64,000 bases of DNA from assembly GCF_020921035.1 (NCBI RefSeq), contig NC_063156.1:28258283-28322282 (forward strand), read 5' to 3'. This DNA comes from Rhodamnia argentea (taxonomy: Eukaryota > Streptophyta > Magnoliopsida > Myrtales > Myrtaceae). A program made the translations under genes and the position numbers. A model generated the notes under the pieces. It searched no databases and was not told the origin of the DNA. It saw only the letters and a program-made list of their open reading frames with translations. Each line of letters starts with the position of its first letter. The stretch's first letter is position 1. This document shows, in pieces, positions 54,046-64,000 of this stretch.

Positions 54046-56580
54046 CTGCGGGCGTACTTATACCGATTGAAAACTAAATGAATTTGAATAATTAACATAA
54101 AAAAAAAAAAAACACATCATTCTACACATGTTTTTAGTTAAATGGACATATGATGTTTAATGACGAATACCCTCTTTCCGATATTATATTTCATATTGTG
54201 TTGGCCCTAATTATTATTCCTCGGATCCTCTGAAATCCGAAATAAACGTCAAACTCTCCAACATCCCTGATGATTAAAAATGGATACTGTTTGCAAGATC
54301 AACATCCATCTCCTGCACAGGCTTAGCCGTGGCCACTTTCCAATTCTCGTCCTGTCGTTCGACGCTGGAACAAGCGACGAAAGCTCGAGCACTCACGCCC
54401 GATAATCCACAAAGAGTTGTGCGTACAGTGAAATTGTGCAGGCGACGGTAATCGCTGCGGCAGAGGACTGGATACGTGTTAAGGTTGAAGGAGCTTCACT
54501 TGATTCTTGATATAGATAGAAATGTCACATATCTCTCTGACGGAAGGGGCTCGGCCAAGAATGCGATCGTATATTCACTTGTGTTATGTGTAACCGAATT
54601 AACTTTGAACTTGTTAATATGCATCATTGATGGATTTAATAGATAGGTTATAGATAAACCGCCCATAAGTGGGCTAATCCTATCCCCAGCACGTACAAGT
54701 TTACTTGTATTTCAAATGTGAAGTAACTGCCTTGGCAGCTACGGCTTTTTATTTTCGTATCCATCTGATAGAAAACAAGAGAAATAGACGTCGTTTTTAA
54801 TTCTCCGACTCTCCTGAACGCATCGAAAGATCGTTTCTTTCTGTGAATGCTAAATCTGTGAACTCTCTCTACACTGTGACTCTTAATCCATGACAAATTA
54901 GGTACGCTCCATTCTTGTGACGTACACATTAATCCCAATTAATGATTCAAGTAGATTTGGGCATGTTAATTCCGCCATTCGTTTGAGTATCGATTCAGGG
55001 CTTCGAACTCTTCACTCATTTTACTTAGACAATTTAACACTTCTCTCCCAATATATTCTGTTGTTGTGCAGTAGAATTAGCTTTGTTATGTATGTAAACA
55101 ATAGGCACGGGTTGACATTTCAAATGACTTTTCTCTAATTCGTGGGTAATGTACATGAAAAATTAGTATTGCATATATGAAAATGGTAACATAATTGACT
55201 ATTTGCATGTACATTGATATGGTCAAAAGATTTTCTTTTTGACAAAGTTCTTCAGCTTTCATTTATAAAAGGAAGGACTCGTTCCATTATATTCAATGCA
55301 TGCAACATCCAAAGGCTTATTTTTATATTTCATCTCTTCGTTTTTATAGTGTTCGGATCTAGGCGACCTGGCAAACCGCAACAATAAAATGCAGAAATTA
55401 AATGAACAGACTTGTCAATTTAACACGAGAAGTAAAGAGCTTCCCTTTTCTGTTTCTTTATAAAAAATTTCAGTTGATTTTCCCCTTTTTATTAACCATT
55501 GACGGACCGAAGAACAGTACGAAAACTAATGTGTGATACTGTGAGCGGACGTATAAATAAATGGTCATGTTAATGAACCAATAACAATCTGACGCATCAC
55601 TTCAAACATTGGTCTCATTAAGTTTAGGAGCTTAATTACGATGACACCTTGTATTGTAACGTTGAACAACGATTTACCATCTTATGCCCTTTTCTTACTT
55701 ACTTACTACCACGGTTCAAAATTATATGCTATGCTGTTGGTGTACCTTGAAAATGCCCATTTGATCTATATGATTTTCAGAGATTTTCTGATTTTGGAAA
55801 ATCGAACAACCATACTCATCTTAAAGAACCTGAAGGACGTGGATCCTCTGTCTATACACTTCTTTTTATATCTTGTTAAACTCTTGAGTCACCAAAGAGA
55901 CCACTATTCGGAATAGAAATTTTTCAATCCGATTCTTCCGTATCGAGACTAATTTATTAAGTATCGTATCCACACTTTTATGAAATTACCAACTATATAA
56001 TGGTTTGCATATCGACAATTTTATAATAAACTTACCAACAATTTACATCATATACTCATGTTTTGAATCTATTATCTACGATATGAATTTACTAACTTGA
56101 ATTAAGGTGACCTACCGTTCTTTTATCATATTAAATTACCAATTACTAGTTGTTACTAACTCTCATTTTTATTAGTTATCAATCTTTATCTATGTATCTT
56201 ATATTTTACCAGCCTTTTTAGTTAATTACCAACCCTTATTGGCGATGGTTAGCAATCCCTTACTTTTAGATTGCCTACTTAAATTAGCATGACTCCGTAA
56301 CATTATTCCTATTAATTTCCTATATGGTATTGATTACCAATTCTCATTTGATTCACTATCCAATATATAATTATTTGAAATTTTTCTATAGTTTGCCAAT
56401 TTTTCTTGATATATGCAAACTTTTATTTGCATGTCATAGTAATGCCTCGAATTTACTAACTCTTTCGGATATTACCAACCTTAAAAGAAGGTAAAAGACA
56501 AGGAAAATTGGTAATATAAAAAGGGCGGGTCTATTTTCACTTCTATTTTGGCTCAAAAAATTTTAGTTAATTGACCGATA

Positions 56581-56584
<4 letters not shown>
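54046..56584. other. duplicated intergenic DNA of copy B
   Basis: Collinear with 21490-24411 but lacking about 350 bases of the TTACCAAC-phrase region; no gene is recognised. Confidence 0.5.

Positions 56585-56629
<45 letters not shown>
56585..56629. repeat. (CT)n microsatellite (copy B)
   Basis: A CT dinucleotide run of about 45 bases, orthologous to 24412-24465. Confidence 0.97.
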
Positions 56630-56630
<1 letters not shown>

Positions 56631-57786
56631 CATTGTTTTTTTTTTTGGGGGGAAATTTCCCAATCAATCCATATTATATAGATATTAATTCGGTCATAAA
56701 CTTTCCAATTTTGTCAAAATTTAAATTCACAACTTTTGTGAAAAATTTCATTATAGTCCTTTCGGCCAAATTTGACGAAAAGTTGCTGACGTGTTGGTGC
56801 GTCACATAGCTAGCAATGATTGGACCGCCACGCTAGTAGTTTCAAACAAAAATTGATTGGAATGATTACATCAAAATTTCGCACAAAGGTTTAGGAATGA
56901 TTGGACAAAATTAAAAAGTTTAGGATCAAATTAATATTCATACAATAAGTTTATAATTAATTGGTTACTTTTCTTTTTTTTTTTCTTGGCCTAATTAGCA
57001 AAGGATTGCACTATTTCCACCCCATCTGGCTAAGACATTCATTTTACCGGTCAATTGACCAAGATACCCTTCCCTAAAACATAAATGCACCATTAAATCC
57101 AACAAGTTATCATCACTTTGTCAAGAGAAAGGTTGTCAGTTCTAGTTTATGGTCTCATTTTTTTTTTCTTTTTGATATGTCTTATCTCTAACTGTTGCTC
57201 TGTTCTTTGTAGAGCGCGGGAGTCAAACCCCACACCCGTGATATTAACGTTCTCACCCCCCCCCCAATCCCTTTACTAGCGCTGCATGCCTATTGGTTAT
57301 TGTCTCATATTATTTACCACAAAAGCTAATTTCTATTTATGAAGGCTTAAAAACACATAATTAGTTTCCTAATTTTATCAAAAATTTTCCACAAAACTAT
57401 TTTTTAGAATTGAAAGTTATGTTTCAGTGATCTATTAGATCTTCATAAAAAATGGGAAAAAAAATATAGATTAAAATATGGAAACGGTTATCTTGTCTGA
57501 AGCATGATCAAAGATTAAACATGTTTATATTTAGATAATAGCAGAACAAAACACCATCACAAAAAGAAAAAGAAAAGAAAAAAAGGGACTTCTTGTTGTT
57601 CTACTTTTACTAAGAAAAAAATAATTAATTTTGATTGTAGATTTAATCTCATAGTAAGTGGATTAAAGAATTTATAATATGCTAAAAAAATAATCTTATT
57701 AGAGTTCGAAAGTGAAAAGGATGTGATTAGATTTTCAACCTCCATCTCACAATTCTAATTAGAATGGGAAATCTAAAAAGAAAAAT
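56630..57786. other. duplicated AT-rich intergenic DNA of copy B
   Basis: Collinear with 24466-25651; no gene recognised. A C-run at about 57257-57265 replaces the shorter C-rich stretch in copy A. Confidence 0.5.
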
Positions 57787-58358
57787 GGTTAATACTATGA
57801 AAAATCTTAAATCGATACATCGGTAACAAATTTATTTCAAACTAATTTTTTCACCACAAAATACCCTTAACTGGTATACCCATGCTAAATTTAGCCTAAA
57901 CTAATTTTTTTATTACCAAAAATCCTAATTTGGTACATCTGTGATAAATTTACCTCAAATTAATTTTTTGACTACAAAAAACCTCAAACTAATACACTAA
58001 TGATAAATTTACGTCAAACTAATTTTATGACCGTTGCAAATTTACCATCCGTTGGCTTTCTTAAAATTGGATTAATATCATAAAAAATCTTAAATTGCTA
58101 TACATGTGATAAATAAAGGGTAAAAACTCCAAACCAATACACCGTCAACCGCCACGTGTCACCTAACTTAGTAATTTGACGTTAAAATATAAAAAAAAAT
58201 TAACTAAGAGTAAATTTGTCATAAGTGTACCAATTTGATGTTAGTTTGGGGTAAATTTACCACATATATATCGATTTGTGATTTTTTGTGATCGAAAAAT
58301 TAGTTTTGGATAAATTTATCACAGATGTACAAGTTTGTAATTTTTTGTAGTATTAACC
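57787..58358. mobile_element. GGATTAAT-family MITE at the right border of copy B
   Basis: Starts GGTTAATACTATG and ends GTAGTATTAACC. The interior repeats AAATTTA-CC/GGTAAATTTA phrases in inverted halves. A GGATTAATATCATAAAAA phrase at about 58063-58084 looks like the start of a second, nested or fused copy. No clear target duplication remains. The element ends about 290 bases before the NUP43 start. Confidence 0.65.
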
Positions 58359-58648
58359 CAACGAAAAAAGCATAAAATAAACAATATTTAACTTTATAGA
58401 CTTACACACTGTTATAGAAAAATAGCTATTCGGTCAATATTGGCTAGCTGATTATATTAAAATTTAATTTTTGAAATATAGATTTGCTATAAAGCTTTTC
58501 TGAGAAAAAAATGTGAAATCACAAGTTAAAATTATAAAAACTTCTAGAAAAATACTTTATGACATCATAATTTTGAAGCGACCTGCAAGTATTTACTGTT
58601 TTCCTCCCCGGCCCCTGCAAACTCTCACTGTGACCCAGAGTGACGACA

Positions 58649-61403
58649 ATGGCGATCGCGCAACTTCCAGAGTCCCCAGAAATCCACAAGCTCCCTCTGC
58701 ACAAGTACGTCGACGCCGTGCGGTGGCTCCCTTCCATCTCCGCCTTGGGCCGCTACGCCGTCCTCGCGTCCTTCGACTCCGACTCCGACTCGCCATCCAT
58801 CGAAATCCACTCCATAAGCCCCTCCAAAAACCTGGCACTCGCTTCCACATACGCGCCACTATCGTCTCGGATTTCTTCGCTCAAATCCACGCGCTTCGCC
58901 GACAGACCCATCATCGCCGCTTCGACTCACCTGGGATCGTTCCACATCATGACCGTGAATCCGATGGACCTGTCGATCGAGTCTGTGGCGGAGGAGGAGC
59001 TGCATTTGGGGGGAGCCTCGTGCGTGGACTTGGTGGACGGTGGACTGGACTGCGTGAGTGTAGGGGAGGATGGGATGGTGAATTTGGTGAGTCTCGGGGA
59101 AGCTCAGCTCAAGAAAGCTAGGGTTTTTGATGCGAACGGGTTGGTTTCGTACACCGCTGCGAAGTGGGCTTCGCCGACCGAGTTCGCGACGGGCGGTTAT
59201 GGGTTTAGTCTTCACTGGTGGGATCGGAGGAAGCCCGGGGGTCCGGTCTCGCAGTTCAAGTGTGACCGGTGAGAGATTTTGTGGACTTTATGTTTATAGA
59301 GGATTGAAATAGTCATTGTTGTTTACCTGGTGTTCTGGTCTAATGTTTTTCATTTTCTTTTCTTCTTTCGGTTAGTTCAATGTTTGAGATAAGAGGAAAG
59401 ACGAATCTGGTTTAGATGTCTTGGTATGTCTTACTAATTCTGGTGCTGTATGTTTGAGTCAAGAGAATCTGCCCCAGTCTTTGCATGTCGTGGTCGGAGA
59501 ATTGCTTATATTGAGCATCAGAAAATTGACTTTTGTTGCTTCCATGCTTGCTTCATCCTTCGCTTTGCGGTTTTCTCCATTTGTTGGTTTGAAGATGTTA
59601 TCTAAATATTCAAAGGGACGCTTACACTGAAATTGGTGTTGCAACATTTCTAGAATTAAATCCCAAGGTACTTATCTGTTGTCTTCTTTTGTGGGGGAAA
59701 GCTTCTTTCCAAGTGGGGCCGTGTGTCATCCACTCGTGCAGCGTATGTCTTAGATATTGAACGGTGCTCTTCAGTGTGTAGAAGTATGTTAGCACGTTTG
59801 TTAAAAGTAGTGGAAATGAACAATGATTATTCGTAGAAGATTGACATATTTCTAGCCAATTGCAGCTTCTTGTTTGTCGATATCCTATATTGTTTTGTGC
59901 TGGGTTCTAACAGGCAGGTCTTTTTGGCAAAACTTTGCAGAGTGCAAGAGAAGGCTTCTGGGATAGTGCAGTCAATTGATATTCATCCATCTCGAAAGCA
60001 CACTTGTCTGGTATGATGGATTTTGAATTGATTCACATTCTTCTCCTATTCCCTTACAAGGATGACCCTTCCTTCATTTCTATTCCAATAAGTACTAAAG
60101 AGGCTTACAATTCTTCTCCTAGTGTCCAGCTGTATATGATGGACGGCTAGACCAAGTTGAGAATAGGATTAGTTCGTTTTTGGAAGAAAATGGATTGACA
60201 GATTTCTTATAGCATCCTCTGGAAATGGGATCGACAGTTTTCTTATAACATCCTCTGGCTTCTACCTACACTTGTCTTACTCAATAATATCGCGACTATT
60301 CTGTAGCATTAGTCATGTTAAGGTTCTTATCTGCTGATAGAAGGATATAGTTGTTTCCGGTCTGTTTGATGGAATGGCAAAGGAATTAGCATGGCACAAG
60401 GTCCATTCTATGTTCCTTGCTATCCATCAGATGATGCATATTGCTTGTAGATAAGCCAAGAACCAAGCTCTGGGGGAAAAACAATTTAAAGAAAAAACTA
60501 TTTGACGTATCTTTGTTATTATGATATCTTGTGTTGTTATAGTTGTTTTTGCTCGCAGGCATTGTTATATCTGGAGGTTCATATAAAATTTTCTTCATGA
60601 CTCGTTTTCTTTGACTTGCATGTAATGTGGCCCCACTTATAATCAACATTGCTTTTATGGCTGTTTCACTTATCTTCTTTACTTGTAGGCCAGTGGATCA
60701 TCGGGAACCATATTTGCCTGGGACCTGCGGCGGCAACAAGAGCCAATTATCCTATCTGGAGTCGGGATGGGTGAGGGAGTGAGTAGTTCAGTGTCCGACA
60801 GTGAGATTTGGGAGATTCAATACGATCGCAGTATAAGGCCTTCAAATGCTGGCTCGCGAATTTTACCTGTCATGATCTGCTCAGAAGATGGGATCCTAGC
60901 TGTTGTTGAAGAAGGTAGGAGTTGTCCATCCACGATAAAAATGATTGACCTTTGCTAGGATGATTGCTTGTGGAACTAATATAACAGGATTTAAGGGAAT
61001 GCTTCTATCAAATTCTGAGTCTGAGGACTACATCCGATAGGAGACCCAGTTTTAGTTAAATGATTGTAGGCCTTTGTCTAGCTGAAAGGTCTTTAATATT
61101 TGCTTAAAAAAGCATTGAATGGGTGTTTCACTGTAGAATAATCGAAAGCAATTGATACTTTTGCACTAATGGTACCATTTTTGTCAATGACTTCTCAGGC
61201 GAAGAACCAGTGGAGCTCCTGGCTGAACCCTGTGCCATCAATAGTTTTGACATTGACCGGCAAAACCCCTCTGTAAGTGCTTTCCCCTGAATAATAAGTT
61301 CGTATTCGATCTCTGCATCTGATACTTGTCTTTTCTCATCAATTAGGAGGTAATCTGTAGTTTGGAGTGGGAAGCAATAGCCATCTTGTCAAGGCCAAGG
61401 TAA
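58649..61403 (+). CDS. NUP43: nuclear pore protein NUP43 (WD40), five exons
   Basis: Exons are 58649-59268, 59941-60010, 60689-60914, 61199-61272 and 61347-61403, all GT-AG, giving 348 residues. The ATG at 58649 (GACAATGGCG) is preferred over a GTG nine bases upstream. The protein starts MAIAQLPESPEIHKLPLHKY and has WD40-type blades, with repeat ends such as FSLHWWDRR, GTIFAWDLRR and EDGILAVVEEG, and closes ICSLEWEAIAIL. Overall it matches plant NUP43 (Arabidopsis At4g30840, about 361 residues). NUP43 is a beta-propeller subunit of the Nup107-160 (Y) complex of the nuclear pore scaffold, acting in pore assembly and mRNA export. The reading frame is intact. Exon 1 is GC-rich, unlike the AT-rich flanks. 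Confidence 0.92.
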
Positions 61404-62589
61404 GCTGAAGAAACAAATAGACACTAGTTTCAGCGTGGAAATTCTAGTCTATTGTCAGATACTTCAATTCACTATTAAGGAAGGAGCTTACGCCCACTAG
61501 GCAACATAACAGCATCGCGAGCAACACCAGCTAGCAGAGCAAGCCGTGTTTTTCTTGTGTTTAGGGCTCTTGCAGAACTCATAACAAATCAATTTTGACT
61601 TTTGAGAAGAGTATGAGATGTATTCTTGTCAAAATGTTCCATATATGCTGATCTGATTCAGATCAAGAATTTTGAAGCAGTGCCTAGTTTTACTGTGGAT
61701 TCAGAGATCCATTGCTGTTATGTCTTAGACAGCTACTGTCTTAAGGGACGCTGAAGAATGATTTTCTCACTGTGAACCTGCGAAAGCATTTTGCTTCTAA
61801 ATTCATATGAACTGTGAAGCAATTCCAAGATTGTTGTGGATTCCAGAGTTCTAGTGCCTGTCACCTATGGCCCTCCGAAAAAGATGAAGGATTATGTCTA
61901 CTTTGAACTCCCTCCTCAGTGATAATCAATTATCATAGTGTTGAGAAGAAACTACGAGTGATTATCATCTTAAACATAGGCTAGGAGCACCAGCGTTTAT
62001 TCTGGGTGTGACCTTAAGAGCCCACTTGCTGAAAAATCAATGGGAAAAGAATGGTTGCTCGACCTTCCCTTTCCTGGACGCTTACCATTTTGTGAGAGCA
62101 CCCTCAACTGGGTTTGTGGCATAGTCGGACATGTAGCCCTGCTATTCTGGCTAAAGCCGGGTTAATTGGGGACACAACGACTAGTGTTGGCAACCTCTGG
62201 TGACTATGTTGGGATGGTTCGCCCTAATCATGTTGCTCACTTTCGCGCTCGACCGACAAATTTCACGTTTTAAACTTTCCCCGTCATTTCACATGTCATC
62301 CTAGGCTCATGTTTGAGGCACAAGAAGCAGCTGACTACCTCCACCTCCTTTCATTAAAACTTCATAAATACACTGACCAGCGAAATCCCAAGAAGGCAAA
62401 AGACATGCAAGGTCCGGGTTCTGAATCAATGCGTCCTGGAAAACCCAACTCCAGCTTTTACATAATCTCAGATTTCAAGCACAGTTTGGAACAACTTATT
62501 GCCAAACTTGTCCTCTTAAAGGGACATTAAAAAAAAAAAAAAGCAGGACAAATGAGGAGAAAGATGTCACTAGTGTCAGCTATTAGGTA
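61404..62589 (+). other. NUP43 3' flank and intergenic region
   Basis: The first several hundred bases are probably 3' UTR. A 73-codon frame at 62309-62530 (FEAQEAADYLHLLSLKLHKY) resembles no known family. The region separates two convergent genes. Confidence 0.45.
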
Positions 62590-63927
62590 TTAACAGATCA
62601 GAGCATTAACCATGTGCCTTCTTTCCATTGAGCTCTGAGTCTTTTCTCTGGCATGGATCAGGGGATCAAGGGCTTGGCTTGTGATTTTCCTCGTTATCTT
62701 CATCTCTCTGGGCTGAGTTTTCGCTGGAAGCTGGATTGGGACCAGTGCCTGTGAGCCGTGAGCTTCCTTGTCGATCTCACTATGCGTCTCCGGCTCTGCC
62801 ACGGAAGCTTTCGACATGGAAGAACTGGAAGAGGGACATTGAATTAATTTTACTCAGTTGACTGCCAAACATTGAACACATCTGACCTATGATCACACGT
62901 CCTATAGATTAAATCAGCATTACCCAACATGGCTATTGAATTGTATATCAACAGGAGGATAAGCAGTAATAATCAGAAATTATGCACAAAATTTTCTCAG
63001 CCACTGGAATTGCATGCAGCAGCAAAACAGAAGTGATATTACTAGAAACGTTGAGCTGGAGAAAAGTGTCAGTTAGAACTCGTGCCTGGGATCATCAATC
63101 TTCGTCTCTCCATCACCGGCAGCGAGTTGCTCGCCAGATTTTTCAGCAGGAAAAACACCAGTTTCCCAATCAGGAATAGCTTCATGGGTGTGAGAGTGAT
63201 CACTTGACTTGGGCCGGTTTGAAGAACCGATTTTCGAGTTTTGGGAAGTTTCTTGCTCTGTGATCTGGCTCTTGGCTCTTCCTAATTGCGCATCACCGGG
63301 GCCTGAAGTAATGGGTGATCTGCGAGACTCTTCTGGTTCCTCCAACGTAGGCGAGGATGGGATGTTCACGGTTTCGAGCTTTCCCTTAAGGAATTGAAGC
63401 CTCTTCTCGGCCTTGTCCCTCAATCTGATCTCTTCTCTCAGCTTCTTCTCCAGCTCTGTCAACTTCACAAACATCAAATGCAGAAGAAAGAGTGAAACAG
63501 GCATCACATTAGGAGATGCACCATTACGAGCCACGTTAGAAGGCGAAACTCGCTTCAGTTGTTACATACAAAACAGAGGATAGAAACCTTCTCTTTTTGT
63601 ACCCGTTTATAAGAAGGAGATTTGCGTAGGGAGATGAAACGAATACAATCCCAGGAAGAGATCAAACCTTTCGAACCATGAACTCTGCATCATCTTTAGC
63701 AGCTCTAGAGGCCTGTCTCTCTGCCAGCAACCTTCCTCTCAGGCACTCTATGAGACTCGCGCCGCCGTCGCCGTCGTCCTCGGTTTTCTCGACGCTGGCC
63801 ACCCCAATGTCGGTGATTAGACTAATGAACAGACAACAAGAAAAGGGGAGATGGAAGAACAAAAACCCACCTGCATATTTTCTCTCCGAGACGGCTAATC
63901 GCCATTCCTGTTCTATCCATGCACATG
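62590..63927 (-). CDS. small coiled-coil protein of unknown function, plant-specific, 5' end possibly incomplete
   Basis: Minus-strand exons: up to 63871 (candidate ATGs at 63927, 63921 and 63906; donor TGCAG|GTGGG), 63821-63668 (acceptor CATTAG), 63462 to about 63073, and about 62824-62590. The first three join in phase: a split Ser codon, then SLITDIGVASVEKTEDDG, SLIECLRGRLLAERQASRAA, then LTELEKKLREEIRLRDKAEK. The helical Glu/Lys/Arg-rich part predicts a coiled coil; a Ser/Pro/Thr-rich low-complexity region follows. Without a further splice the third exon stops at 63073. The last segment (ALVPIQLPAKTQPREMKITR, then IHAREKTQSSMERRHM) looks like the C-terminal tail of the same family, but the donor joining it is unclear. 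The family is an uncharacterised plant coiled-coil group; I give no function. The gene is convergent with NUP43. Confidence 0.6.
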
Positions 63928-64000
63928 CCGCAAACGCCTACTGATGACTCAAAAGGAGAGGTTGAGCATGTCTATCTCCGTACTAGAGGAGGAGAATCAG

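Larger units (their letters stand above)
27770..58079. repeat. segmental duplication, copy B (about 9.9 kb, split by an LTR retrotransposon)
   Basis: Collinear with 15650-25970 apart from the 20.4-kb retrotransposon at 29497-49912 and smaller indels. The sequence on both sides of the insertion joins exactly at the copy-A phrase ATACATGTTAACC. Copy B continues beyond 58079 into the rest of the MITE and then the NUP43 gene, so copy B is in the original right-hand context. Confidence 0.93.

Noticed and set aside
58513..59215. Long overlapping frames on both strands over NUP43 exon 1
   Set aside because: Arg/Pro-rich shadows of a GC-rich coding exon; only the 58649 frame matches a known family and splices properly.

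Overview
This window is nuclear DNA of a flowering plant. The evidence is intron-containing genes with GT-AG borders, plant-specific families (NAC, PLS-type PPR, MOS11), and very AT-rich intergenic DNA packed with TIR elements and a giant LTR retrotransposon. The many short TIR elements with GC-rich cores suggest a woody dicot, perhaps Myrtales, but that is only an inference.

Layout. From 1 to 5.4 kb there is a doubtful minus-strand gene end and three TIR elements. A MOS11-like mRNA-export gene (5673-7356, four exons) and a single-exon PPR gene (11140-12726) follow. From about 15.65 kb a block of about 10 kb (copy A, 15650-25970) carries a minus-strand NAC gene. The same block recurs as copy B (27770-58079) with a second NAC gene. 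Between the copies lie a truncated hAT-type 5' end and a large fold-back element. Copy B is split by a 20.4-kb Ty3/gypsy element of Tat/Ogre type (29497-49912). It has LTRs of 1395 and 1394 bp, a 5-bp target duplication (ACATG) and a tRNA-Arg-type primer site. Copy A still has the empty target site. To the right lie a five-exon NUP43 gene (58649-61403) and a minus-strand gene for a small coiled-coil protein of unknown function (62590 to about 63927).

The retrotransposon is the most unusual object. Besides gag, protease, RT, two RNase H domains and integrase (all frameshifted), it has an extra ORF upstream of gag and about 8 kb of extra DNA downstream of integrase. That 8 kb holds an antisense ORF, a fragment of a host HD-ZIP IV homeodomain gene, a fragment of a host type-B response regulator whose phospho-acceptor Asp is Ala, a tRNA-derived promoter-like segment, and a tandem array of two hairpins whose loops are conserved while their stems change in a compensating way. 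Its LTRs are about 99.5% identical, so insertion was recent although the coding regions are decayed.

The two NAC copies are nearly identical over about 1.9 kb, including the intron, while their flanks differ by several percent. This points to local gene conversion. The ordinary host genes show no obvious shared pathway, although MOS11 and NUP43 both act in nucleocytoplasmic mRNA traffic.
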